Positions 41,221 to 49,500 of a DNA stretch of 64,000 bases are shown one piece after another. Made by a program: the position numbers and the translations under genes. The DNA is from a virus. The stretch lies in the IMG/VR virus record IMGVR_UViG_3300025030_000038, positions 1 through 64,000 of that record. One strand, written 5' to 3'. Below the pieces are notes generated by a model. The model saw only the letters and a program-made list of their open reading frames with translations. It was not told the origin of the DNA and ran no database searches. Numbering within the stretch: position 1 is the first letter of the stretch; each line of letters begins with the position of its first letter.

Positions 41221-41270
41221 TGAGTCAAACCTGTTTTCAGTCGCATCCACTGGTTGAGGGTGCAACGACG

Positions 41271-41366
41271 TTAGGCTGCGGGCGGGGCGGCTGGACCCAC
41301 GCACGCCACCACGCAAGCGGCTGTCGCCGCTGGTGCTGTGTTGGTGCTGTGGGTCGAGAGGTTCAT
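41271..41366 (-). CDS. possible 31-aa leader peptide upstream of Ala/Pro tRNAs
   Basis: ATG 41366 lies 9 nt after the -10 box, so the transcript would be almost leaderless. The product is Ala/Pro-rich (APAATAA, VGPAAPPAA), in front of tRNA-Ala and tRNA-Pro genes. No ribosome-binding site. Low confidence. Confidence 0.3.
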   Translation of the reverse strand: MNLSTHSTNTAPAATAACVVACVGPAAPPAA

Positions 41367-41375
41367 GGTCCGTTC

Positions 41376-41403
41376 AGTATAGTGACAGGTTATAGGATGT
41401 CAA
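41376..41403 (-). promoter_or_regulatory. sigma70-like promoter of the Ala/Pro tRNA array
   Basis: TTGACA (41398-41403), 16-nt spacer, TATACT (41376-41381). It overlaps the end of the 41390 gene. Confidence 0.75.
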
Positions 41404-41734
41404 GTGGACTCCCCCCTACCTTACCCCCTCTGAGCCCCTCCGTGGAAGAAATCGTCCTTGTCGAACGTTCTTTGACAGGGCGGGTGTCTGGGTCTGCCTG
41501 CCCCAACTCGATCCTCTCCACCCGAAGATCCCGGGGCTCCACGCCTTCCTGGAGTCCTACGGCCAACCGAAGATCCGGGAGGTCCTGTACCGCCTCACCG
41601 TGGGTGTGGTAGTTAGCCGGGGTCCTTGTTCGCGGGTCCACGATGGGTGCCCAGATGTCCAGGCCTTTGCAGTTACAGACGGTGTGCCCACAACGGTGTT
41701 CCTGGTGGCCCATGAATCGCCGGATCTGGTACAT
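41390..41734 (-). CDS. hypothetical protein, 114 aa
   Basis: ATG 41734 is coupled to the upstream stop (TAATG). It contains a CGHTVCNCKG cysteine group and a DPRTRTPANYHTHGEA segment. The stop lies within the downstream tRNA promoter. Function unknown. Confidence 0.6.
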   Translation of the reverse strand: MYQIRRFMGHQEHRCGHTVCNCKGLDIWAPIVDPRTRTPANYHTHGEAVQDLPDLRLAVGLQEGVEPRDLRVERIELGQADPDTRPVKERSTRTISSTEGLRGGKVGGSPLDIL

Positions 41735-42210
41735 TATCTTCCCCATCCAATTACACCTTGGCTAAGATCGTTGGCTAGTTCCAGCCTGGATTCAGGAGAC
41801 CGGAACCTAGAAGCGTAACGGCGGGATTCCTTGACCGCACTCATGGTGGTCCACCACTCCTGGCCTGTTTCCACGCACCGGAAACCAAACCGACGGGCGA
41901 ACACGTCTTCTAGAGGCTCAATTCGGCAACCATCGTGGTTGGTATCCTCATAGGCGGACACCTGTTCCAGGATCGTATCTAGCATGTCGCTCACATCGGA
42001 GTAGGTAGGGTTCCCGGAGCCCGGCTGCCTGTCCTGAACGGACTCGATGACGGGCTCATAGATACCGGCCCGGATTTCCAAAGTACGGATGTTGCCATCT
42101 CGGCTGAGGGTGAGTTTGGCTGGACCCCCTTCCCGTCCCCTCCCAGGCTCCACATTGGTGATGGCCCATCCCACCGTAAGGGATGCTAGTGTCTCATGGA
42201 AGGTCTTCAT
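41734..42210 (-). CDS. hypothetical protein, 158 aa
   Basis: The product has a beta-rich N-terminus (TVGWAITNVEPG, KLTLSRDGNIRTLEIRAG) and helical later part. Coupled at both ends by TAATG overlaps. No family was recognised. Confidence 0.6.
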   Translation of the reverse strand: MKTFHETLASLTVGWAITNVEPGRGREGGPAKLTLSRDGNIRTLEIRAGIYEPVIESVQDRQPGSGNPTYSDVSDMLDTILEQVSAYEDTNHDGCRIEPLEDVFARRFGFRCVETGQEWWTTMSAVKESRRYASRFRSPESRLELANDLSQGVIGWGR

Positions 42211-42371
42211 TAGTTTTCCTTACACGGATGCCGGAATGTCCTACATGCCTCAGCATTGAGAGACTCGGATACCTTGGCCGGGGTAACCCCTACTACAACG
42301 CCCGCAATGGAGTTCACGTTGTAGAAGGGTCCATGCTCTACTTCTACCTGCCGCCACACGACCTTTTTCAT
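42210..42371 (-). CDS. 53-aa protein (VWRQVEVEHG)
   Basis: Starting at ATG 42371, which overlaps the methyltransferase stop (ATGA), it reads to a TAA that overlaps the next ATG (TAATG). A GAGGAG ribosome-binding site precedes it. It begins MKKVVWRQVEVEHGPFYN. The double coupling and RBS support it. Function unknown. Confidence 0.75.
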   Translation of the reverse strand: MKKVVWRQVEVEHGPFYNVNSIAGVVVGVTPAKVSESLNAEACRTFRHPCKEN

Positions 42372-42892
42372 CCGAGTCTCCTCAATGCTCCACAGATGAC
42401 CCTACCCCTGCGTTCAACCAGTTGGAACACCTGTTCGACTTCGGGCATGTAGGAGGCAGTTTTGCGGTTCTCTTGCCAGCCATCCCGGGTAGGTTTGCCA
42501 ACTCCAGACATGTCCCCACAATGGACCCAGATGTAAACGGCCCCTCCAGGCTTCACGGCATTGGCTGCTCGACGCAAAACATCCAGTCGCTCTTCCAGAG
42601 TGGGTATGACGTTCAGGACATTGGCGATAGTGGCGGTATCGGCCCCCGCTGTTCTTCCGTGGCTATCATCAAGGATTGCCCGAAGGACAGCCCTGTTGTG
42701 ATCTTCACTTCGATTGCCGGGGTCCCAGACGTAGTTGGTGACCCCGTGTTCGGCCAGATACTCGGTGGCAATGTCGTACTTGCCCCCGCCGATATCGGCA
42801 TTCACGTCACCGGGCTTCCAGACACCATGCTCCATAAGGTAGCGGTGCAGCTGGGGGCGGATTGGGCGGGTAGTCCTAGCAGAGTATGTCAT
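42368..42892 (-). CDS. SAM-dependent methyltransferase-like protein
   Basis: The product is 174 aa. Motif I VNADIGGGKYDIATEYLAEHG (read in parts at about 29-49) and a WDPGNRS acidic loop fit a class I Rossmann methyltransferase. The N-terminal PIRPQLHRYL is seen in some DNA phosphorothioation-associated methyltransferases. The target is unknown. ATGA overlap with the gene upstream. Confidence 0.65.
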   Translation of the reverse strand: MTYSARTTRPIRPQLHRYLMEHGVWKPGDVNADIGGGKYDIATEYLAEHGVTNYVWDPGNRSEDHNRAVLRAILDDSHGRTAGADTATIANVLNVIPTLEERLDVLRRAANAVKPGGAVYIWVHCGDMSGVGKPTRDGWQENRKTASYMPEVEQVFQLVERRGRVICGALRRLG

Positions 42893-43224
42893 TTTCGTAG
42901 GTCCCTGTAATGCTCGGTAGCCCAATGAAAAGGGGCCCCTTCCAGGGCATACCTCATCATGTCTGACATCTCTTCCTGGCGCTTGAACGCGCACCAATGA
43001 CATGAGCCAGAAGACATGCCAATCAGGTTCTCTACGATGACCCACAGTGCAGGTTTCCCATCAATCGTTGGGTGCTCCTTGTGGCCTGCCTCACAGTAGG
43101 ACAGCCCATCCTTGTTGAGCGCCAGTATATCGCAGGACCCCACGATGATGTCCCCATACCCAGCCTCACGGCACCTATGCCTCAATTCGTTTGAGAGTAT
43201 GGTGAACGCTAGGGATTGGCTCAC
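42889..43224 (-). CDS. hypothetical Cys-rich protein, 111 aa
   Basis: The protein has an N-terminal helical part and cysteines spaced C...C...C..C (GSCDIL, YCEAGH, SCHWC). It is in the same coupled operon as the methyltransferase. Function unknown. Confidence 0.6.
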   Translation of the reverse strand: MSQSLAFTILSNELRHRCREAGYGDIIVGSCDILALNKDGLSYCEAGHKEHPTIDGKPALWVIVENLIGMSSGSCHWCAFKRQEEMSDMMRYALEGAPFHWATEHYRDLRK

Positions 43225-43490
43225 GATACGATCCTTGGTTCACCGATAGGAACTGTTTCATCCGTGAAGATACGAGCACCCAGGAACAGAAACTCATCTA
43301 GGGTGATGCGTGACGTGAAACTCCAGATGTGTGGGTCCCCATAGAGGCGGAACCAATCTGTTGGGTTAACAAAAATCGTCATCCCTCCCCGGGGGTAGAA
43401 ATGATCGATTATCTGGGCTAATTTGTGCGCGGTCAGAGGTTCGGCTAGGGGTCCTGGATCCCCGAGCTGCCTGTAGTTGGGTTCAATCAT
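43221..43490 (-). CDS. hypothetical protein, 89 aa
   Basis: ATG 43490 overlaps the previous stop. It includes MTIFVNPTDWFRLYGDPHIW and a C-terminal beta/alpha part. The first 30 residues may form a helix. Function unknown. Confidence 0.6.
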   Translation of the reverse strand: MIEPNYRQLGDPGPLAEPLTAHKLAQIIDHFYPRGGMTIFVNPTDWFRLYGDPHIWSFTSRITLDEFLFLGARIFTDETVPIGEPRIVS

Positions 43491-44059
43491 GCTATGACCC
43501 CCGTAGGACAGGGACTGATGATCTGGTTTCCAAACACCTTGACTCCGGCATCTGCAAGTCGACGCCCCCATGCCCATTCATAGCCAATTCGTTTGGTATC
43601 GCAGAACAGCCCCAGGTCCTCAATAGTTCGGGTTATGGCCGCAAACTCCTCATAGCGGGGGTGATCCTTGGCGAGGAAGAGTTCCTTACGGTGAAGGATT
43701 GGCTTGTTGGTGTACTTGGAGTAGTCTCGCTCTTTGACCGTTCCTGCCTTCAGGTCCACCGTGTAGGCATGGTTGATGGCCGGGAAGGCATCCTCGAAAA
43801 ACGTAGGGTAGCACAGCAAAGAGACCACAGGCTTCCGCTGTGAAAATTTCACGATGTCAATGACCCTCTCCTGGGAGGCCGGGAGTTGGCGGTCAACAAA
43901 CCCCATTGCTTGGTCCACAATGTCCCCAAGAGGTCTCCCCTCTTGGGCTGGCCACAAGGCTGAGTTGTGTAAGTACACGGACTCCCCTACCCGCTTGCCA
44001 ATGGGGATGGCTTTGATGGTGGCCTTCCACACAGAGTCAGAGGGGACCCGCCTAGTCAT
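43487..44059 (-). CDS. hypothetical protein resembling part of phosphorothioation-associated methyltransferases
   Basis: The product is 190 aa. A central region (VVSLLCYPTFFEDAFPAINH, then VDLKAGTVKERDYSKYTNKP and ILHRKELFLAKDHPRYEEF) resembles, from memory, the C-terminal domain of DNA phosphorothioation-associated putative methyltransferases. The Rossmann half would be the gene at 42368, giving a split version. Similarity is weak. Confidence 0.4.
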   Translation of the reverse strand: MTRRVPSDSVWKATIKAIPIGKRVGESVYLHNSALWPAQEGRPLGDIVDQAMGFVDRQLPASQERVIDIVKFSQRKPVVSLLCYPTFFEDAFPAINHAYTVDLKAGTVKERDYSKYTNKPILHRKELFLAKDHPRYEEFAAITRTIEDLGLFCDTKRIGYEWAWGRRLADAGVKVFGNQIISPCPTGVIA

Positions 44060-44624
44060 GGTCGCTCTCTTTGGGCTGTTCGTAGCCTACCGCCAGCAGT
44101 AACTGGTTGGTGGACTCAATGCAGGCGTCACAGGTGCTGGACACCACATCCAGGGCGGCATCCTTGGACTCGTGGGTGGAAGCTTCTTCCCATGCTCTAA
44201 TGGCCTCATGGTGTACCTTGGTGTCATCTCGATACCGGAGGACACGCAACTCAATGAGTCTGAGGCGCATGTTCTCGTCCTGAAGCCTCTCGTTCTCTTG
44301 GGCAACATCCTTCAGGTTCTCGTAGTTCAGTTCGAGGACGTGAGCATCAAAAGCCCAGGGGTGGCGGTCACACTTCCGGGGGTGGGCACCACTGCCACAA
44401 TGACAGGGGACATCCTTGGCTCCAATGGAGCTCATGTATGCCTGTAATCCAAGGAGCTTGTTCAGGCTCTCCATTGAGGGGGACGCCTTCAACCCCCGTT
44501 GGTATGCCTCATGGAGGGCATCTTTGATGTCTTCCTCGTAGTGCTCTGGTTTCTCAACCAAGATGTCTCGGGCTTCCTGGAGGGCCCAGTCTTCTCGGTT
44601 GGCATATATGTATCGGTCAGTCAT
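44052..44624 (-). CDS. hypothetical coiled-coil protein with zinc site, 190 aa
   Basis: A CHCGSG with later CDRH near the middle and a coiled coil (about 100-135, ELNYENLKDVAQENERLQDE) are visible. ATG 44624 overlaps the 21-aa ORF upstream. Function unknown. Confidence 0.65.
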   Translation of the reverse strand: MTDRYIYANREDWALQEARDILVEKPEHYEEDIKDALHEAYQRGLKASPSMESLNKLLGLQAYMSSIGAKDVPCHCGSGAHPRKCDRHPWAFDAHVLELNYENLKDVAQENERLQDENMRLRLIELRVLRYRDDTKVHHEAIRAWEEASTHESKDAALDVVSSTCDACIESTNQLLLAVGYEQPKESDHD

Positions 44625-44682
44625 CGTAGAACCAGGGCCCCCAGTCCTCTTCGGGCTGTGGTTCGGGTTGCTTCGTGGTCAT
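44617..44682 (-). CDS. 21-aa acidic peptide ORF
   Basis: ATG 44682 forms ATGA with the upstream stop and its TGA overlaps the next ATG. A GAGGAAACC ribosome-binding site precedes it. The peptide is MTTKQPEPQPEEDWGPWFYD plus D. The two coupled junctions make a random ORF unlikely. Confidence 0.5.
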   Translation of the reverse strand: MTTKQPEPQPEEDWGPWFYDD

Positions 44683-44936
44683 GGTTTCCTCGCCTTAATC
44701 CGGTCCGCAATTGCATGGGCGGCGACTTCTTTGGCTAGGTTGATTAGGGCAGCTTCCATTGTCGAGTGGGTTTTGTTCTCACTACAGGCTAGGGCATACT
44801 CTGTTGCAATCTCGGCACAGGCCTCTCGTTCCCTGAGACCTTGTGAGCGTATGGCAATGGCGAGATTACTGGCCCGTTCTTTCGGGTCGCCGATGTCGGC
44901 AATGGCGTTTGCCACCTCGTCGATTAGATCACTCAT
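44679..44936 (-). CDS. small helical protein, 85 aa
   Basis: ATG 44936. The product is alanine-rich and helical (IDEVANAIADIGDPKERASN, NLAKEVAAHAIADRI). It is coupled to both neighbours. Function unknown. Confidence 0.65.
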   Translation of the reverse strand: MSDLIDEVANAIADIGDPKERASNLAIAIRSQGLREREACAEIATEYALACSENKTHSTMEAALINLAKEVAAHAIADRIKARKP

Positions 44937-45504
44937 TGGAGTCTTCCCAAACCTGCTCATAGGGGGCGAGGGCCTGTTTGCATTTCTGACAGGTAACTTC
45001 GCGGTTGTGGCTCAGGGTATAGCCATCCCGACGGTCTGGGTTCATTTCCGAGTGCTTACCACAGGCAGTGATATAGTGCCCAGTAATGTGATTGGCGGAT
45101 ACTACCGCATGGCTCTTATAGGTATGTCTCCGGCGGCTCCATTGAGTGTTGGTAATCCCACCGATGCTGATGGTCAGAAGATGTTTGCATGAGATGGGGC
45201 ACCATGGGGTTCTGCTGGGATCCGAGTCCACAAATTGGTACTGTGGTTTCTTGGTTCCCTTTGACTTGGGGGCACCACTCACCTCAAGGTCCTCACCGGA
45301 TAGTTCCTTACGAATATCCTCTGCCCCAATCCTACGATCCGCGGTATGGGTGGCTTTTTTGATCCCATGCCTCTCATGCTGTTTTTCCCGCTGGGACATA
45401 CAGGAGCCCCAAGAGCTGCCTTTTCTGGCACTGGGTAGGGAGTTGGCCATACTCCCGGTCTTTTTTCGACGGGCTGCTGTGTCCGTAGCAAACTTGGCAC
45501 TCAT
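44929..45504 (-). CDS. hypothetical protein with C-terminal zinc ribbon
   Basis: The 191-aa product has a basic, Ser-rich N-terminus (RRKKTG, KSKGTKKP), a region with SRRRHTYKSHAVV and a CGKHSEM...TCQKCKQ ribbon near the C-terminus. It starts in an ATGA overlap. Function unknown. Confidence 0.6.
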   Translation of the reverse strand: MSAKFATDTAARRKKTGSMANSLPSARKGSSWGSCMSQREKQHERHGIKKATHTADRRIGAEDIRKELSGEDLEVSGAPKSKGTKKPQYQFVDSDPSRTPWCPISCKHLLTISIGGITNTQWSRRRHTYKSHAVVSANHITGHYITACGKHSEMNPDRRDGYTLSHNREVTCQKCKQALAPYEQVWEDSNE

Positions 45505-46223
45505 CGTCCCCCCAGCCTATCCCAGAGTCCATCTATGGCCCTCTGGAGTAGGCCCCGTTCCCTAGTGGCCTCTGCCAGTTGGGTAACCGCCACATCCCGT
45601 TCCTTCTCGGCTTTGATGGCAGCCTTCGTGAGAAATTCGGAGTTGGCAACCAGTCTTTTGATGGCTTCCATGGGAGGGTCTCCATGCTCCAAGAGCTCGG
45701 CAACTATTGCCTCACACTCTACCGGGGTGAGGGTGGCGGGGACATTATGGCGGGATAGGACGACCCGAGGCCTCGCTCGCTCCCATTCGAGAACTGCTAT
45801 TGCGGCATTGCGGTAATTGCGCGCCATAGAAGGATCCTCTTGGACAAGATCCTCCCACTCAGCGTCAATTTCTGCTATGCTGTCATGCGCCCCCGTCTGG
45901 CACCAATAGCCCCTATAGGCCATCTTCGATGCCTCCATGATCTCTGGGGTACACTTCTGGGCGAGCTGGGCCCGTTCACGGAGGATGAGTTGGGCAACCC
46001 GTGGGGTAGTCTCCCAGCAATGGAACACCTCATTGCGATCTACGTGTAAACAGTCACCTGAGATATAGTCATTGATTCGACGTATCCATGACTCCCGGGT
46101 CCCCCAAGCAGCTCCAATATTGGCCAGCCAATCGGCAAGGCTCTCAATGGTATCCTCCTGTGGTGGCTGAGAAACGTAGTTGTGCTTCCCGCCGGGCTCC
46201 CCGTCATCCATTCCCCCACTCAT
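45501..46223 (-). CDS. hypothetical protein, 240 aa
   Basis: ATG 46223 overlaps the previous stop. The protein is largely helical, with SLADWLANIGAAWGTRESW, an Asp/Glu-rich centre and a C-terminal coiled coil (AAIKAEKERDVAVTQLAEA). No family was recognised. Confidence 0.6.
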   Translation of the reverse strand: MSGGMDDGEPGGKHNYVSQPPQEDTIESLADWLANIGAAWGTRESWIRRINDYISGDCLHVDRNEVFHCWETTPRVAQLILRERAQLAQKCTPEIMEASKMAYRGYWCQTGAHDSIAEIDAEWEDLVQEDPSMARNYRNAAIAVLEWERARPRVVLSRHNVPATLTPVECEAIVAELLEHGDPPMEAIKRLVANSEFLTKAAIKAEKERDVAVTQLAEATRERGLLQRAIDGLWDRLGGR

Positions 46224-46717
46224 TTGATTCCGTCCATTTGATTGGGTAGCTCTTCCATTGGGATGCCTAGAGATCGGGCCAGGACCACAAATGCACATCC
46301 CCATTCGTGGTTTCCCTCTGTGTCAAGGCAGAAGGTACACTGGTAGCTGCCTCCGTCCTGTGAGAACTCAAAAGGTGATTCCTTGCAGAGGGCACGCGCA
46401 GCCTTCTCGATTCCCTGGAGCCTCTCGGTCTCATCGAAGGACAAGGCACGAGCGGCCTGTTCGATTTGCTGTAACCGGTCCAGTTCATTGAGGGCGGCAC
46501 ATATGGTCCTGCCATTGGCGTCCATCTGTTCCATGCTGGGGATTCCACTTGAACGGCTGCCTCCGTTTTCATCCCCGTAGAGTTCCGCAACAAGTACCGA
46601 CCCAATGTAGATGGAGGGCGGTTTACCGCGCTCCTCCCCATCGGTGCGGCCATCATCATACGCCGCCTTCCCTGGGGTTCTGGCATCATTGAGGGCACTC
46701 AATTCCTCAAGGGTCAT
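46220..46717 (-). CDS. Ead/Ea22-like phage protein
   Basis: The product is 165 aa. The N-terminal MTLEELSALNDARTPGKAAY and GRTICAALNELDRLQQIEQA pattern resembles Ead/Ea22-like phage proteins (repeated A/L helices after a TPG motif). A C-terminal C..C (CTFCLDTEG) follows. Function unknown. Confidence 0.5.
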   Translation of the reverse strand: MTLEELSALNDARTPGKAAYDDGRTDGEERGKPPSIYIGSVLVAELYGDENGGSRSSGIPSMEQMDANGRTICAALNELDRLQQIEQAARALSFDETERLQGIEKAARALCKESPFEFSQDGGSYQCTFCLDTEGNHEWGCAFVVLARSLGIPMEELPNQMDGIK

Positions 46718-47058
46718 TCAGGGTCCTGCGCGAATGCCTGCCACCAAGCCCAGTGACCTGACACAACTCTTAGCAGACACCAAGTGGTGGCTACAAACGA
46801 AGTGTATAGGATCACCGAAGTCCACCAGGGGGCGCTACCTGTGGTAATCCCAGCCGCAGCAATCAGGACAATACTCGTGAGTCCAAGGAGGATGCTCAGG
46901 AATATATGAGCCGCGTCCCGTTGGTCTTCTGTCCAGGGCTTGGGGAGCTTTGCCTTCTTGGCCTCAAGGGCGGTCAGGGCCGCTTGGAGCCTTTGGTTTT
47001 CGGCCTCAAGGTTTGGTTTTCGGTAGGGGTAGCCTACAGCTTGTTGTTGAAGCATCAT
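46714..47058 (-). CDS. membrane protein with N-terminal coiled coil
   Basis: Residues about 15-40 form a coiled coil (LEAENQRLQAALTALEAKKAK) and two membrane spans follow (FLSILLGLTSIVLIAAAG, SVILYTSFVATTWCLL). The GAGGA ribosome-binding site lies just upstream. The TnpB element lies directly upstream of its start. Function unknown. Confidence 0.65.
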   Translation of the reverse strand: MMLQQQAVGYPYRKPNLEAENQRLQAALTALEAKKAKLPKPWTEDQRDAAHIFLSILLGLTSIVLIAAAGITTGSAPWWTSVILYTSFVATTWCLLRVVSGHWAWWQAFAQDPE

Positions 47059-47059
47059 A

Positions 47060-48612
47060 TTTTGTCCTCATCCACACTCGATTGGAAGAAATCGACCTGG
47101 AGTATCCGCTAACGACCTTATGGGTGGTACTATAAGGTATACCCTATGAAGTCGAGGCTTACATTACCGGATCCGGAAACCAACTTGGGGAAGTTGGCTC
47201 AGTTGGACTTACTCCACAGGGAGTACATCAAGTACCTACAATCGTGTATTGAGAAGATGGTCTCCGACCGGATTATCAGCCTCGCCCCATCAGCTCGACG
47301 GACATACTTCGCTAAATCGGAGTCCCTCTCGTCACAAATCGTCAAGAATGCTCAAATGCAGGCTCAAGCGATGATGCTTACTTGGGCTTCTGGGGTCTAC
47401 GGTCGAGTCCTCAAAGGAAAGATCTCCTCGGAGAGAGTCACTGAAAAGAACCCTGATGGCATTTACAGTGAATTGGAGGCTATTCAGCTCTACACGATTG
47501 GGAAGTACCATCTGACCCACGGAGGGAAATTCGGGAAGGGGTCCATCAGCCAAGAATTGGTTGACCTATATTGGTCGTGGATGTGGGATCCCGAGTTGGT
47601 GGGAAATCCTCCAACGATCAGTGAACGGTTTCCCATGCAACTCTCGGAGATGACTTGCTCTATCGAGGAATCCAAGTCCTTACACTTCAAGGGTTGGTGG
47701 CTCCGTTTCTCCACCCTCACTCGATACAAAACCGTCGTAATACCACTCAAGGCATCTCCGTTCCTTCGTAGTCCCAAGGATGTCCAGTTGACGGTCATGG
47801 CCCAAAAAACGCCAGTTGGGAGTTGGGTCTTCCAGTTCTCCGAGAAGTCTGAGGACCCTATCTTCGATGGTTCGGCCGGTAAGTTGGGGGTTGACGTTGG
47901 ACTGAATGTCTTAGCGGCCACTTCAAGTGGAACCCTTTATGGTCAACGGTTTAAGACCAAGTTCAATAGGCTCCACAAACGAGTTCAGTCTATTCGAGCT
48001 AACAGGAAACGACAGGGCTTCTTGGAGGACTCCAGGCGTCTTTGGGCCTTGGAGCGAAGGCTCTCTGGCCAGATCAAGACGGCCACTAATACAATAGCCA
48101 ATCAGCTAGTTAAGAGCCACCCGAGCACGACCTTCGTGGTTGAGGACTTGGACCTATCGGAAACCAAAGGGTCGAAGAGGTTTGCCTACCGAGCCCTCCA
48201 ATTAAGCCTCGAATGCAAAGCAGTCACCGAGAAGGTGAACCCGGCTTACACGAGTCAGGAATGCCCCTCGTGTCACTATGTCTCCCGGAGTAACCGCAAG
48301 GGAGTCAAGTTTGTCTGCCAGAGTTGTGGCAGGAAGAGTCATGCGGATTTCATTGGAGGATCCAATCTGCTCGGACGTTCCGAGGACAAACAGATTGGGT
48401 TGAAAACCCCAGTGAAATCGGTGAAAGCGATCTTGGAGGAAAGGCACCGCTTGCGGTTCAGATCACCAAGATCCCTGTTAGTTGGAGCTCAAACCGATGA
48501 GCCCGGAGCTTACTGTGGGGGTATTGATCGAAAGGTCATCACCCGCATAGCTCCAAAACAATCGATACCCGTTCGTCCCTCACGGGATGGATGCATATAG
48601 ATTGTCAACGGT
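47060..48612 (+). mobile_element. solo TnpB element of IS200/IS605 type (boundaries approximate)
   Basis: The element consists of a left part with a perfect 6-bp hairpin (TCGATT/AATCGA at 47078-47095), the tnpB gene and a right end whose last 21 nt (48592-48612) recur at 2125-2145. No tnpA was found. A CCCGT/ACGGG stem near 48570-48585 may be the right-end or omega-RNA hairpin. The true left edge was not located. Confidence 0.6.
47146..48600 (+). CDS. tnpB: TnpB RNA-guided nuclease (IS605 family)
   Basis: The product is 484 aa, longer than many TnpB (about 400). RuvC residues are present: D in GVDVGLN, E in FVVEDLDL and D in HADFIGGSNLL. A zinc finger CPSCHY...CQSCGRK lies in front. It is the ancestor type of Cas12 and cuts DNA with an omega-RNA guide that reads from the 3' end of the gene. 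It is on the plus strand between minus-strand genes. An imperfect palindrome (GGGTGG...ATACCC) overlaps the start. The protein appears intact. Confidence 0.85.
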   Translation: MKSRLTLPDPETNLGKLAQLDLLHREYIKYLQSCIEKMVSDRIISLAPSARRTYFAKSESLSSQIVKNAQMQAQAMMLTWASGVYGRVLKGKISSERVTEKNPDGIYSELEAIQLYTIGKYHLTHGGKFGKGSISQELVDLYWSWMWDPELVGNPPTISERFPMQLSEMTCSIEESKSLHFKGWWLRFSTLTRYKTVVIPLKASPFLRSPKDVQLTVMAQKTPVGSWVFQFSEKSEDPIFDGSAGKLGVDVGLNVLAATSSGTLYGQRFKTKFNRLHKRVQSIRANRKRQGFLEDSRRLWALERRLSGQIKTATNTIANQLVKSHPSTTFVVEDLDLSETKGSKRFAYRALQLSLECKAVTEKVNPAYTSQECPSCHYVSRSNRKGVKFVCQSCGRKSHADFIGGSNLLGRSEDKQIGLKTPVKSVKAILEERHRLRFRSPRSLLVGAQTDEPGAYCGGIDRKVITRIAPKQSIPVRPSRDGCI

Positions 48613-48850
48613 CCTGTTCCTCACTGCATTGGACAGAGCAATACAGATACCGTCTCAAGACGGGTTTGCAGCAATAGCCACAGAGATAGTCTTCATTGTG
48701 GTCCCACTCCTCAACGAACAGGGGCCGGATGATATCGTAGAACCGGGACAACAACCTATATCGGAGAGAGGAGTCAGGGTGGTTGGGCATCCTGGGGTCA
48801 TGTTTGGGCCAGGGTCGGGATCGGAACGCGAAGCTGAGATGGCCAATCAT
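48605..48850 (-). CDS. small protein with CxxC zinc-ribbon
   Basis: ATG 48850 lies 6 nt after the upstream stop. The product ends with CGYCCKPVLRRYLYCSVQC, a zinc-ribbon. Its last codons lie within the right end of the TnpB element, so the C-terminus may have been changed by insertion. Function unknown. Confidence 0.6.
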   Translation of the reverse strand: MIGHLSFAFRSRPWPKHDPRMPNHPDSSLRYRLLSRFYDIIRPLFVEEWDHNEDYLCGYCCKPVLRRYLYCSVQCSEEQDR

Positions 48851-48855
48851 GGTTC

Positions 48856-49266
48856 TCACGTGAACTCCCAACCTTCAATACGGTCCTTGGATTTGGGTCT
48901 TGACAATTCCAGGATCTTGGTCAAGGAGGCATCTGAAAGCCTGTAGGCCCCTTCCTTCCAGTGACCCAAGCACCCATACAGCAACCTCCCACGGTTATCC
49001 CACACAGCATAGCAGCACTCGTAGATGGTCACTGCAATGTAGCCATCTGTGTAGATCAGGGCATGGGTCTCTTCCCCCATGGGGTTGACATCAAGGTTCT
49101 GTGTGGGAGCCACGTCCACCGGGAACTTGTAGTCCGGGTGGTCCGCATGCTCATCTTCCAAGAGGAGGTTCCCTCTAATGCAACGAACGGGTAGCCCATT
49201 GGGGGAGATGACAATCCCACCTTGGGCAATAGCCTTGGCGACAATTACCTCCCAAGTATCATACAT
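48856..49266 (-). CDS. hypothetical protein, 136 aa
   Basis: ATG 49266 follows the previous stop (GAGAAGTAAC). A beta-rich protein with IVISPNGLPVRCIRGNLLL and YIAVTIYECCYAVWDNRG. No family was recognised. Confidence 0.6.
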   Translation of the reverse strand: MYDTWEVIVAKAIAQGGIVISPNGLPVRCIRGNLLLEDEHADHPDYKFPVDVAPTQNLDVNPMGEETHALIYTDGYIAVTIYECCYAVWDNRGRLLYGCLGHWKEGAYRLSDASLTKILELSRPKSKDRIEGWEFT

Positions 49267-49267
49267 G

Positions 49268-49495
49268 TTACTTCTCAGAGACCAGCTGTTCAATGACCCA
49301 ATTGACGACCCATCCCACTAGCCCAATCAGGACGGACAATCCCCAAACCTGGAGGAATGTGTAGGGGCCATGAAACGAATGGGGCATTAGCGTGGTCAGG
49401 ATCATCCAACAGATTAGGGCTGTAAGGGCGGACACCCCTACAATATAAGCCAATATGAGGAGGATCATTACGAGACCTGCGAAGATATCAGCCAT
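49268..49495 (-). CDS. membrane protein, 75 aa
   Basis: From ATG 49495 the product has two or three membrane spans (IFAGLVMILLILAYIVGV, ALTALICWMILTTL, GLSVLIGLVGWVVNWV). Function unknown. Confidence 0.6.
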   Translation of the reverse strand: MADIFAGLVMILLILAYIVGVSALTALICWMILTTLMPHSFHGPYTFLQVWGLSVLIGLVGWVVNWVIEQLVSEK

Positions 49496-49500
49496 GGTGC

